From: Thermobacillus xylanilyticus
Lineage (GTDB): Bacteria > Bacillota > Bacilli > Paenibacillales > Paenibacillaceae
Assembly (NCBI RefSeq): GCF_907165215.1
Contig: NZ_CAJRAY010000002.1
Span: 29,041-93,040 of the forward strand
Length of the DNA stretch: 64,000 nt
Direction of reading: 5' to 3'
Shown here in pieces: positions 26,811 through 35,529 of the stretch. Both the position numbers and the translations under genes were made by a program. Numbering within the stretch: position 1 is the stretch's first letter; each line of letters opens with the position of its first letter. The notes beneath the pieces are model-generated. The model did no database searches. It was given only the letters and a program-made list of their open reading frames with translations, and was not told the DNA's origin.

Positions 26811-28097
26811 TCAGTAGACGAACCCGCCGAACAGGAAGCGGTACTCCCAATGGGTGCCCGCGATGCTGTCGACCCGGACGCCGCCGGATTTCTCGGAATA
26901 GGTGTGCAGCACTTGGCCGTCGCCGAGGTAGATGCCGACATGGGTGATGCGGGCATTGGTTTTGTCGACGTTCGCGTAGTCGGCTGCCTTGCTTCCCTGG
27001 TAGGACATGAAGAACATCAGGTCGCCTCGGCTCAAGGCCCGCCAGTCGTCCTTCGTCTTGCCGACCTCCTTCACGTAAGCGCCCTGGCTGCGGGAGTCGC
27101 CGGGCAATCGGAGGCCGATGCCGTCCAGGTATGCCTGGCGGACGAAGTCGGAGCAGTCGAACGTGCTCGTGTCGCTGCGGCTCGAGCCGAATTCGTACGG
27201 CGTACCGAGGTATTTGAGACCTGCGTTGATGGCCTGTTCGGCTGCAACGGCGCGGTCCAGCTTCTTGTAGGGCTCGACATAGCTGGTCGAGATATATTTG
27301 GCGCTCGTGCTGACATAGCCGTAGACGCCGCCTGCGTCTTGCACGTAATACCAGTAATCGTTGTGTTTGTTCACGACGGTCAATTTCTCGCCCGCATACA
27401 TATAGCGGATGCGTTCCGCAGACGTGCCCGGGCCTTTCCGGAACGTGACCGTGCTGACGATCACCGCGTTCGGCTCGAACTTGTATGCCGGTTCTTCCGG
27501 CTGATCGATCAGGTCTTTGTCCGTCTCATCGGGATCGGCCGGAACGGAAGGCTCGTCCGGCAGGGCGGGACCCGGGTCCTCAGGCGTATCGACCGGCGGC
27601 ACGAACGATGTGCGGATATATTTCGGGTTCGTGCTGGCGTAGCCGATGACTTGGTCCCGGTCGGCGACACGGTACCAGTACTTGTTGACCTGCTCGAGAA
27701 TCCAGACCGGCTCTCCCTTCTTCAGCATCCGGATGACGTCCGAATCGGTGGACGGACCGGTGCGCAGATTGACGCCGTAGATCACTTCGCCGTTCGGATC
27801 GGTCGTCACGGCGGCAGTCCTGATCTCCACATATTTGTCCAGGGAGGAGACATACCCGACCGTGCCGGACGCATCGCGGACCTTGAGCCAGTAGGCGTTC
27901 GTCCGCTCGATCAGATCCAGCACTTCGCCTTTGCGGAGATAGCGGATCCGTTCTCCGGATGTGGAGGGAAGGGTGCGGAAATTGACGGTGTCGATGACAT
28001 GGACTTGCTCCGCGTATGTACGGGCAAAAACCGCGAGCGGCATCGAAGCCAGCGCGATGCATGCGGCAAGCGCCGCAACCAGCAGGTTCCTTCTCAT
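26811..28097 (-). CDS. Secreted NlpC/P60 endopeptidase with three SH3b domains
   Basis: Cell-wall hydrolase of 428 aa. A signal peptide (residues 1-25, cleavage likely after VFA) is followed by three bacterial SH3 domains (about 33-90, 107-163 and 211-270), a Pro/Asp/Glu-rich linker (168-205) and a C-terminal NlpC/P60 domain with catalytic Cys315 (FDCSDFV), His386 (ITHVGIYLG) and His398. Such enzymes cut the D-Glu/diaminopimelate bond of peptidoglycan stems, with SH3b domains binding the wall. The exact bond is an inference. Stands alone, facing away from the GH9 gene. Confidence 0.92.
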   Translation of the reverse strand: MRRNLLVAALAACIALASMPLAVFARTYAEQVHVIDTVNFRTLPSTSGERIRYLRKGEVLDLIERTNAYWLKVRDASGTVGYVSSLDKYVEIRTAAVTTDPNGEVIYGVNLRTGPSTDSDVIRMLKKGEPVWILEQVNKYWYRVADRDQVIGYASTNPKYIRTSFVPPVDTPEDPGPALPDEPSVPADPDETDKDLIDQPEEPAYKFEPNAVIVSTVTFRKGPGTSAERIRYMYAGEKLTVVNKHNDYWYYVQDAGGVYGYVSTSAKYISTSYVEPYKKLDRAVAAEQAINAGLKYLGTPYEFGSSRSDTSTFDCSDFVRQAYLDGIGLRLPGDSRSQGAYVKEVGKTKDDWRALSRGDLMFFMSYQGSKAADYANVDKTNARITHVGIYLGDGQVLHTYSEKSGGVRVDSIAGTHWEYRFLFGGFVY

Positions 28098-28451
28098 GGC
28101 GAACCTCCGTCAGGATGATTTTGCCGCGGCAAGACAATCTTAGCATAGCTCAATTTGCCATAAGCGTTGAAAAACTTGCCAGATACGTTTCGTATCCGGA
28201 TGCAAAATAGTAAAACATTCGCTGGATTTTGGCTGCGGATAGTCCGATATTCGCATGTTTCGGGCGTGTTTCTTCGGCAACGGATAGGACGGTCGCAATA
28301 ACGAACGAAAGCCGGCGGCGACCGGACGGGACGGGAGTATGAGAGGAAAATAAGCCCAACGGCATGGTCCGAAATTCGGCGGGAAATGCGAGCGGGGGTT
28401 GTTTGTGCCGCATTTTGGAGCATGAAAAGGATACAGGGGGGAGCACACGGG
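28098..28451. other. Divergent intergenic region, nothing specific seen
   Basis: 354 bases between the NlpC/P60 gene and the GH9 gene must hold both promoters, but I find no convincing -35/-10 pair. A short mirror GATAC-GTTTC-GTATC lies near 28191-28205. No small gene with a ribosome site was found. Confidence 0.4.
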
Positions 28452-30314
28452 ATGAGCAGGATGGGCAGGACGGCGGGATGGATCTTGAGCCTGATGTTGG
28501 TGTTCGGACTTGCGGCCGGATGCGCGGACGGCGGGAACGATGCGGAGCGCTCGCCGGAGCATGCGGAGGCGGCCGGTCCCGCGGGCAGCGGATCGGATGC
28601 CGGCGATGCGGCGGGCGGAGAGGAGGGCGAAGGAACGTTGAATGCCGGGGAGCTCGTCTACGACGGCGAGGATATCAAGGTCAATCAGGTCGGCTATCTG
28701 CCCGACGCGCCCAAGGTGGCGGTGCTCGAAGGCGAGGCCGAGGCCGAACGGTTCCAGGTCGTTGACGCGGAGACGCAGGCGGTCGTCTTCGAAGGTGAGG
28801 TCGGCCGGGCCGAGATCGACGCGAATTCGGGCGAACGGGTGAGGCATCTGGATTTCAGCTCCCTGCGGGAAGAAGGCGAATATGCGGTCGTCGTGCCCGG
28901 AGCGGGGGCGTCGCGGAAGTTCCGCATCGCCCGGAACGTCTATTACGCGCCGTTCTTCGACGCGCTCCGCTCCTATACGCTCGGCCGCGCAGGGCTGGCG
29001 ATCGACGACCCGATTACCGGGCTGAAGCACGAAGCCGGACATCTGCAGGATGCCGAAGCGCGGCTCGACATCGACCATCCGCACGCGCCCGCGGGCACGC
29101 CGGTCGACGTCAGCGGCGGATGGTACGATGCCGGCGACTACGGCAAGTACGTGACGCCGGGCGCGGTGACGGCCGCCCAATTGCTGCTCGCATACGAACT
29201 GTACCCGGAGAAGTTCACCGCCGGGCAGCTCAAGTTCCCTGACGGGTTCGCGAGCGATGTGCCGGGGCTGCCCGACGCGCTGGCGGAAGTGAAGGTTGAG
29301 CTGGACTGGCTGCTCAAGATGCAGCGGCCCGACGGCGCCGTATACCACAAGGTGTCGGGCTTGGCGTGGCCGGGCATGATCCGGCCGGAGGACGACACGC
29401 AGCCGCGGTACGTCTTCGGCATGACGACCTACGGCACCGGCATGTTCGCCGGCGCCATGGCGTTGGCGGCGCGCGTCTACGAGCCGTTCGATGCCGAATA
29501 CGCCGGAAGGCTGCTCGAAGCGGCCGAGCGGGCCTGGCGCTTCCTCGAAGCGCATCCGGAGCCGATCGTCCTGAAGAGCGAGCGCCAGGACAACGGTTCG
29601 GGCGGCTACGACAAGAACGGCGACCAGGACGACCGGTTCTGGGCGGCGGCCGAGCTGCTGAAGACGACCGGCGATGCGCGGTACGCGGCGTACATCGGCG
29701 AGAAGCTGTCTCATCAGCTTCAGCGCGAGCCGGTCATCATCGGCTGGGGCTCGACGCTGGCGCTCGGACAGTTCGCCTACGCGACGGCGGAAGCGGGAGA
29801 TCCGGCCGTCAAGGCGTCGCTCAGGCAGAAGCTGGTGAAGGCGGCGGACGACATCGTCGGCCGGATCGAGCGGGACGGCTACCGTTACGCGCTGTCGCCG
29901 AACGAGTACACGTGGGCGTCCGCCAAGAACGGCATGGCGAAGGCCGAGCTGCTCCTGCTTGCGCATGAGCTCGAGCCGAAGGAAGCCTATGTGCACGGCG
30001 CGCTCGACCAGTTGCATTACACGCTGGGGCGCAACGCGCTCGGCACGACGTATTTGACCGGTTCGGGGACGGAAATGCCGGACTATCCCCACAGCCGGAT
30101 GATTACGGGAACGGGCACGTACATTCCGGGGCTGCTCGTCGGCGGGCCGAACAAATTCGGCGGCGATCCGGAGCTGGACAAAATGCTGGAGCGCGAGTCG
30201 CCGCCGCCGGCGAAGGCTTACCTGGATTCGCCCGGATCATGGGCGACGAACGAGTACGCGATCGACTACAATGCGCCGCTCGTATTCGTGCTGACATACT
30301 TTGCAGAGCCTTGA
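28452..30314 (+). CDS. Glycoside hydrolase family 9 lipoprotein
   Basis: Surface-anchored GH9 enzyme of 620 aa. The signal peptide ends in GLAAGC; a low-complexity Ala/Gly/Glu linker follows, then an Ig-like CelD_N domain (VNQVGYLPDAPKVAVL) and the GH9 domain. The catalytic aspartates lie in GGWYDAGDYGKYV, His/Arg of the substrate site in DYPHSRM, and the acid Glu in NEYAIDYNAPLVF. GH9 enzymes with this layout attack cellulose, xyloglucan or related glucans, with inversion of configuration. The lipoprotein anchor points to action on oligomers at the cell surface rather than on bulk cellulose. ATG 28452 has GGGGGGAG. Confidence 0.88.
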   Translation: MSRMGRTAGWILSLMLVFGLAAGCADGGNDAERSPEHAEAAGPAGSGSDAGDAAGGEEGEGTLNAGELVYDGEDIKVNQVGYLPDAPKVAVLEGEAEAERFQVVDAETQAVVFEGEVGRAEIDANSGERVRHLDFSSLREEGEYAVVVPGAGASRKFRIARNVYYAPFFDALRSYTLGRAGLAIDDPITGLKHEAGHLQDAEARLDIDHPHAPAGTPVDVSGGWYDAGDYGKYVTPGAVTAAQLLLAYELYPEKFTAGQLKFPDGFASDVPGLPDALAEVKVELDWLLKMQRPDGAVYHKVSGLAWPGMIRPEDDTQPRYVFGMTTYGTGMFAGAMALAARVYEPFDAEYAGRLLEAAERAWRFLEAHPEPIVLKSERQDNGSGGYDKNGDQDDRFWAAAELLKTTGDARYAAYIGEKLSHQLQREPVIIGWGSTLALGQFAYATAEAGDPAVKASLRQKLVKAADDIVGRIERDGYRYALSPNEYTWASAKNGMAKAELLLLAHELEPKEAYVHGALDQLHYTLGRNALGTTYLTGSGTEMPDYPHSRMITGTGTYIPGLLVGGPNKFGGDPELDKMLERESPPPAKAYLDSPGSWATNEYAIDYNAPLVFVLTYFAEP

Positions 30315-30326
30315 ACGAGCATAAGG

Positions 30327-30359
30327 ACGGCCGGTCGGGTGTCATACCCGGCCGGCCGT
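30327..30359. terminator. Hairpin between convergent GH9 and LacI genes
   Basis: 14-bp stem (30327-30340 with 30346-30359, one G-U pair) around a five-base loop. The T tail is poor on both strands, so termination may be partial. Confidence 0.55.
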
Positions 30360-30380
30360 TCGGCGCTTGCGGCGGCGGCG

Positions 30381-31457
30381 TCAAGCCTTTGGCGGCGCGG
30401 CCGACGTTCCCGCCACCGGCACGGTGGCCAGCCGGATATGCTCGATGGGCCGATCCGGCTGCGCCATCCGCAGGGCGAGCTGTTCGAACGCGCGGGAGCC
30501 GACGCGCACCGCGTCGATCCGGACGGACATGAGCTGCAGGCCGTCCGGCAGCGGGTCGGTGTCCGTCTCGATGGCGTCGAAGCCGGTGACGGACAGGTCT
30601 TCCGGGACGGTGAGTCCCATCCGCCCCAGCGTCTGGATCGTCCGGACGGCGACGACATCGTTCGCACAGACGAAGGCGGTCGGCAGAGCCGGCATGGCGG
30701 CGAGCGCCTCGGCGATCTCCGCGCCGTCGTAATAGTGGCCCGGCTTCGGCGCCACGACGCAGCAGGAAGGATCGACGGGGAGCCCGGCGTCCATCATCGC
30801 CCGCCGGAAGCCGTTCCATCGTTCCCTGAACGACAGGCAGTCGGCGATGTCGCCGATGAAGCCGATGCGGCGGTGTCCCAGCGCGATGAGCCGCGCGGTC
30901 AGATCGCAGACGCTCTGCTCGCTCTCCATCAGCACCGTATCGAAGAGGGCGTCTTCGGCCCGCGCCGCGCTGTCGTGGTCGATCAGCACGGCCGGCAAGC
31001 CGAGCTCGGCGACGGCCCGCGCGTAGGCCAGTCGGGTGATGCCGGCCATGATGACCCCGTCCACATGCGCCTCCGTGAGCGAGCGGGGCAGGCGCAGCGA
31101 ATCCAGATCTTCCTGGTGGACAAAATGCAGCACCATGTTCCAGCCGCGGCGCCGCGTCGATTCTTCGATGCCCTGCAGCACATCCACCCAGTAGCCCTTG
31201 CTGCCCGAACGGGCGAGGCTCGACCGGATCAGACAGGCGATCGTGCGCATGGCGGCGCCGGCCGCATCGCGCAGCTCCGCACGGTTTGCCTGGTCGGCCG
31301 GCCGGTAATGCTTATAGTGAAGCTGCGCGGCCATATCGAGCACCCGTTGCCGCGTGGCGGGCGGCACGGTCGGATGGCCGTTCAGCGCCTTCGACACCGT
31401 CGTGCGCGACAATCCGAGCATCCGCGCGATGTCGTTGGTGGTCGCTTTTCGTTTCAT
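30381..31457 (-). CDS. LacI-family regulator (probable beta-mannoside control)
   Basis: A 358-aa repressor: N-terminal HTH and hinge (TTNDIARMLGLSRTTVSKALNG) and a periplasmic-binding-like sugar domain (residues 70-340, with GHRRIGFIGDI and VTGFDAIETDTDP). It is divergent from the GH2 beta-mannosidase, whose control is its probable job. The ATG has no clear ribosome site (CCCCC directly before it; AGGTGA 13 bases back), so expression may be low. The C-terminus ends in a Pro/Ala tail. Confidence 0.88.
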   Translation of the reverse strand: MKRKATTNDIARMLGLSRTTVSKALNGHPTVPPATRQRVLDMAAQLHYKHYRPADQANRAELRDAAGAAMRTIACLIRSSLARSGSKGYWVDVLQGIEESTRRRGWNMVLHFVHQEDLDSLRLPRSLTEAHVDGVIMAGITRLAYARAVAELGLPAVLIDHDSAARAEDALFDTVLMESEQSVCDLTARLIALGHRRIGFIGDIADCLSFRERWNGFRRAMMDAGLPVDPSCCVVAPKPGHYYDGAEIAEALAAMPALPTAFVCANDVVAVRTIQTLGRMGLTVPEDLSVTGFDAIETDTDPLPDGLQLMSVRIDAVRVGSRAFEQLALRMAQPDRPIEHIRLATVPVAGTSAAPPKA

Positions 31458-31515
31458 GGGGGTGCAAATTCACCTGCCAGTCTTCCGCGGAAGGTATGGT
31501 CAACAGGAATGATCA

Positions 31516-31534
31516 TTTTGTTCATTTTGTTAAA
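31516..31534. promoter_or_regulatory. Operator 1 of the LacI/beta-mannosidase gap
   Basis: TTTTGTTCATTTTGTTAAA, a tandem direct repeat of a 9-base TTTTGTTNA unit, lies just downstream of a leftward TATAAT (complement of 31535-31540), which would be the -10 of the LacI gene, so a bound protein would block it. Confidence 0.6.
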
Positions 31535-31590
31535 ATTATAGCACAGACGTCGGAAACACACCAGTAATAATTAAAAATTTCCACGCATAA

Positions 31591-31609
31591 TTGAACAAAA
31601 TGAACAAAA
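31591..31609. promoter_or_regulatory. Operator 2 of the LacI/beta-mannosidase gap
   Basis: TTGAACAAAATGAACAAAA is the reverse complement of operator 1 at 18 of 19 positions. It lies upstream of the beta-mannosidase -35. Centre-to-centre distance from operator 1 is 75 bases, near seven helical turns. A half copy (TTGAACAAAC, 31634-31643) sits inside the promoter spacer. Confidence 0.65.
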
Positions 31610-31625
31610 ATCACCGGATATTCAA

Positions 31626-31654
31626 TTTACCTATTGAACAAACTTATGTATAAT
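31626..31654 (+). promoter_or_regulatory. Promoter of the beta-mannosidase gene
   Basis: TTTACC (31626-31631), a 17-base spacer with a half operator, and perfect TATAAT (31649-31654), 43 bases before the start codon. Confidence 0.65.
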
Positions 31655-31696
31655 GTGTGTGAAAATCAGCAGAATCTGATCTGCCGGGAGGACGTT

Positions 31697-34240
31697 ATGA
31701 ACGCGGTTCAACGATTGACAAGCAACTGGCAGTTCCGGGGCGTCGGCGGCCAGGAGTGGCTGCCGGCCGTCGTGCCGGGCTGCGTCCACACCGATCTGCT
31801 CGCAAACGGCAAGATTCCGGACCCGTTCCACGGGACGAATGAGCGCGATCTGCAATGGATCGACAAGCAGGACTGGGAGTATGAGACGACGTTTGACGTG
31901 TCGGCCGAGGTGCTCGGCGAGTCCAGGATCGACCTCGTATTCGACGGTCTCGACACCTATGCCGATGTGACGCTGAACGGCGAGCACGTGCTGTCCGCGG
32001 ACAACATGTTCCGCACGTGGCGCGTCGAAGTGAAGCGGCTGCTCAAGGCCGCGGGCAACAAGCTGCACATTCGTTTCCGCTCGCCGATCAACGAAGACCT
32101 GCCGAAGCTCGAGAAGCTGGGCTACGCCTTGCCGGCGGTGAACGACCAGTCGGAGAACGGCGGCCTCGGCGACAAGAAAGTGAGCGTCTTTGCGCGCAAG
32201 GCGCCGTACCATTACGGCTGGGACTGGGGGCCGCGGTTCGTGACGAGCGGCATCTGGCGCGAGGTTCGGCTCGAAGCCTGGTCCGGCGTGCGCATCGCCG
32301 ACCTGTTCATCCGCCAGCGCAGCGTAACGGCGGCCGAAGCGAAGCTGACCGCCGTCGTCGAAGTCGAAGCCGAGAGCGCATGGAGCGGCACGCTCCGGCT
32401 GTCGGCGGACGGGCGCGTCTGGGAGCGGGAAGTGGCGCTTGCGCCCGGTACGCAGACGATCGAGCTGGATGCGGCGATCGAGCGCCCGAAGCTGTGGTGG
32501 AGCCGCGGGCTCGGGGCCCAGCACCTGTACACGTTCCGCGCGGAGCTGCTGGCATCCGGCCGGCAGGCGGCGGCGCGGCAGGTTCGGACCGGCCTCCGCT
32601 CGATCCGTCTCGTGCGCGAGAAGGACGAATGGGGCACGTCGTTCTATTTTGAACTGAACGGGGTCAAGGTGTTTGCCAAAGGCGCGAACCATATCCCGCT
32701 CGACAGCTTTGTCACCAGAGTGACGCGGGAGCGTTACGAACATGAGATTGCGTCGGCCGCGCTCTCGAACATGAACATGCTGCGCGTCTGGGGCGGCGGC
32801 ATCTACGAGGACGACACGTTCTACGAGCTGTGCGACGAGTACGGCATTCTCGTCTGGCAGGACTTCATGTTCGCGTGCAGCCTGTACCCGGGCGACGAAG
32901 CGTTCCTGGCGAACGTGCGCGCCGAAGCGGAGCAGAATGTGAAGCGGCTGCGCAATCATCCGTGCATCGCGCTCTGGTGCGGCAACAACGAGATCGACAC
33001 CGCCTGGTCGCACTACATCGAGGACGCGGGCTGGGGCTGGAAGAAGGAGTATTCGCCGGAGCTCCGGGAGAAGCTGTGGGCGGATTACGAGGCGATTTTT
33101 CACGAGCTGCTTCCGGAAGTCGTCGGCCGGCTGGCGCCGGAGGCGGACTACTGGCCGTCTTCGCCGATGCAGGGACTGACGCGCGACGCGAACCAGCATG
33201 CCGGCAAGCGGACGACGTCCGGCGATATCCACTACTGGGGCGTCTGGCATGAAGTGGAGCCGTTCGAGCGCTACACGTTCAACCTCGGCCGGTTCATGAG
33301 CGAATACGGATTCCAGTCGTTCCCGGAAGAGCGCACCGTCCGCTCGTATGCGCAGGATCACGAGATGGAACTGCTCTCCGACGTCATGCTCAGCCACCAG
33401 CGGCATCCGTCCGGCAACAAGCTGATCAAGCAATATCAGAGCATGTATCTGCCCGAGCCGAAGGATTTCGTCTCGTTCCTGTCCGTCAGCCAGGTGCTGC
33501 AGGGCGAAGCGATGAAGTTCGCGATCGAGGCGCACCGCCGGCGCAAGCCGTTCTGCATGGGCACGCTGTACTGGCAGATGGACGACTGCTGGCCGGTGGC
33601 GTCGTGGGCGTCGATGGACTATTACGGCCGCTGGAAAGCGATCCAGTACTACGCGAAGAAGAGCATGAAGGACATCATGGTGTCGATCGACGGCACGAAG
33701 GAAGGCGAAGTGGACATTCACATCATCTCCGATGTCCTGCAGCCGATCGACGGCACGCTGTACGCGGCGCTGTATGATTTCGACGGCAAGCTGCTCAAGC
33801 AGTTCAGCGTGCCGGCGAAGGTGGAGGCGAACGCCACCGCGGTCGTCTGGTCGTCTACCGTCGACGGTCTGCTCGAAGGGGCGGATCCGAAGCGCACGGT
33901 GCTGAAAGCCGATCTTGCGGCGGACGGTCAAGTGCTCGACAGCAAGCTGCACTACTTCGTCCCGGCCAAGGACATCCAATTGTCGAAGGCGAAAGTGACG
34001 ATCCGGGAAGTGGCGGGTTCGAACGGAACGGCGTTCACGCTCGAGACGGACACGCTTGCGAAGCAGGTCGCGCTGCTTCCCGAAGCGGAAGGCGTCTTCA
34101 GCGACAACTGGTTCGACCTCATCCCGGGCATTCCGGTCACGGTCGAGTTTCTCGGCCGTGGCGCAGCCGGACGGGCGTTCGCGCCCGCTGCGCCGGGACG
34201 GATCACCGTCCAGTCGTTCGCGGACTGGATCGGGCTGTAA
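31697..34240 (+). CDS. Beta-mannosidase, GH2
   Basis: Cytoplasmic exo-enzyme of 847 aa releasing mannose from manno-oligosaccharides by a retaining mechanism. It has the GH2 layout: N-terminal sugar-binding sandwich (residues 1-190, YHYGWDWGPRFVTSGIWR), Ig-like domain, TIM barrel and C-terminal beta domains. Acid/base is Glu432 in CGNNEIDTAW and nucleophile Glu536 in FMSEYGFQSFPE; the SEYGFQS context is that of beta-mannosidases rather than beta-galactosidases. There is no signal peptide. ATG 31697 follows GGGAGGA. Controlled, by position, from the divergent LacI gene. Confidence 0.93.
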   Translation: MNAVQRLTSNWQFRGVGGQEWLPAVVPGCVHTDLLANGKIPDPFHGTNERDLQWIDKQDWEYETTFDVSAEVLGESRIDLVFDGLDTYADVTLNGEHVLSADNMFRTWRVEVKRLLKAAGNKLHIRFRSPINEDLPKLEKLGYALPAVNDQSENGGLGDKKVSVFARKAPYHYGWDWGPRFVTSGIWREVRLEAWSGVRIADLFIRQRSVTAAEAKLTAVVEVEAESAWSGTLRLSADGRVWEREVALAPGTQTIELDAAIERPKLWWSRGLGAQHLYTFRAELLASGRQAAARQVRTGLRSIRLVREKDEWGTSFYFELNGVKVFAKGANHIPLDSFVTRVTRERYEHEIASAALSNMNMLRVWGGGIYEDDTFYELCDEYGILVWQDFMFACSLYPGDEAFLANVRAEAEQNVKRLRNHPCIALWCGNNEIDTAWSHYIEDAGWGWKKEYSPELREKLWADYEAIFHELLPEVVGRLAPEADYWPSSPMQGLTRDANQHAGKRTTSGDIHYWGVWHEVEPFERYTFNLGRFMSEYGFQSFPEERTVRSYAQDHEMELLSDVMLSHQRHPSGNKLIKQYQSMYLPEPKDFVSFLSVSQVLQGEAMKFAIEAHRRRKPFCMGTLYWQMDDCWPVASWASMDYYGRWKAIQYYAKKSMKDIMVSIDGTKEGEVDIHIISDVLQPIDGTLYAALYDFDGKLLKQFSVPAKVEANATAVVWSSTVDGLLEGADPKRTVLKADLAADGQVLDSKLHYFVPAKDIQLSKAKVTIREVAGSNGTAFTLETDTLAKQVALLPEAEGVFSDNWFDLIPGIPVTVEFLGRGAAGRAFAPAAPGRITVQSFADWIGL

Positions 34241-34251
34241 AACCGATGATC

Positions 34252-34285
34252 ACAAGGCCCCTTGCCAGGCAAGGGGCCTTGTTTT
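34252..34285 (+). terminator. Terminator after the beta-mannosidase gene
   Basis: 12-bp perfect stem (34252-34263 with 34271-34282), loop of 7, T run. It separates the mannosidase from the esterase gene, which would need read-through or its own promoter. Confidence 0.85.
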
Positions 34286-34327
34286 ACACTGAACCCGAAC
34301 CCACCGTCTGGAGAGGAGATGCTCGAC

Positions 34328-35290
34328 GTGGCTCAACCTTACGATCTTCCTTTAAGCGAGCTGGAGAAGTACAAGCCCCCGCTTACGCGGCAGCCCGATT
34401 TCGACGCGTTCTGGGATCGGACGCTCCGCGAACTGGCGGAAACGCCGCTGTCGTATGAACTGACGCCGCATGATTACCCGGCGCGGGGCGTGCGTCTGTT
34501 CAAGGTCGTCTATTCGGGCTTTCGCGGCGCGACCATTCAAGGCTGGCTGGCGCTGCCCGAAGGCGAAGGTCCGTTCCCGGGGCTGATGCTGTACCACGGC
34601 TACAACTGGGCGATGGAAGGCCAGATTCACGACACGGTGAATTGGGCGCTCCACGGCTATGCGGCGTTCCTCATGCTGTGCCGCGGTCAGCAGGGCGAAA
34701 GCGCCGACAACACCGTCTACAGCCACGGCGCCCAAGCGGGATGGATGTCGAAAGGCATTCTGTCCGAGGATGAATATTACTACCGCGGCGTCTACATGGA
34801 CGCGGTCCGGGCGCTTGAAGTGCTCGCATCGCTCGATCAGGTGGACCGCACGCGCATCGGCGTGAGCGGCGGCAGCCAGGGCGGCGCATTGACGCTGGCC
34901 GCTGCGGCGCTGTCGGACATTCCGGTCGTCGCGGCCGCGGATTATCCGTATCTGGCGCATTTCGAGCGGGCGATCGACATTACGCCGAGCGGTCCGTACC
35001 TGGAGTTGAACGAATTTTTCCGCCGCAACGGCGATCCGGAGATCGAAGCGCGGGCGAAGCGGACGCTGTCCTACTTCGACGTCATGAACCTGGCGCCGCG
35101 CGTCAAGTGCCGGACATGGGTGTCGATCGGCCTCGTCGACACGATCACGCCGCCGTCGACGGTGTTCGCGGCGTACAACCATCTGAACTGCGAAAAATCG
35201 ATCTCCGTGTTCCGCTACTTCGGCCATGAATACATTCCGCGCGCGCACGAGCAGCGGCTGCGGCTGCTGCTGGAAACGCTTCAGCCGTAA
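34328..35290 (+). CDS. Acetyl esterase, CE7 (acetyl xylan esterase/cephalosporin-C deacetylase type)
   Basis: Alpha/beta hydrolase of 320 aa, standard CE7 length, removing acetyl groups from xylo-oligosaccharides and other small esters inside the cell. Family motifs are RGQQGES, GGSQGG with nucleophile Ser183, the aspartate in GLVDTITPPS and the histidine in FGHEYI. GTG at 34328 is chosen because GAGAGGAG lies 8 bases before it and family proteins begin close to MAQPYDLPL; the ATG at 34319 abuts the ribosome site. Confidence 0.92.
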   Translation: MAQPYDLPLSELEKYKPPLTRQPDFDAFWDRTLRELAETPLSYELTPHDYPARGVRLFKVVYSGFRGATIQGWLALPEGEGPFPGLMLYHGYNWAMEGQIHDTVNWALHGYAAFLMLCRGQQGESADNTVYSHGAQAGWMSKGILSEDEYYYRGVYMDAVRALEVLASLDQVDRTRIGVSGGSQGGALTLAAAALSDIPVVAAADYPYLAHFERAIDITPSGPYLELNEFFRRNGDPEIEARAKRTLSYFDVMNLAPRVKCRTWVSIGLVDTITPPSTVFAAYNHLNCEKSISVFRYFGHEYIPRAHEQRLRLLLETLQP

Positions 35291-35305
35291 GCGCCGCGCG
35301 GGAAG

Positions 35306-35342
35306 AAGCCTTCCGTCCATCCGTCGGGCGGGAGGCTTTTTT
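35306..35342 (+). terminator. Terminator after the CE7 esterase gene
   Basis: 13-bp stem (35306-35318 with 35326-35338, two G-U pairs), then six T. Confidence 0.8.
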
Positions 35343-35529
35343 GGTTCATTCCGGAAGTTCCGCCGCCTGAAAACCGCCCGCGGCGGCAGATGACAGCCTC
35401 CGGCGCGCCGACACGGTCCGGGACGGGGTTATTTCCGCGTATTTCGCCTTTTCCGCCGTTTGACGCGTGTTTACGCCAGGCCTACACTTGGTCTAACGCA
35501 CTTTTGGACCCGGAAGGAGACGCATTTCA

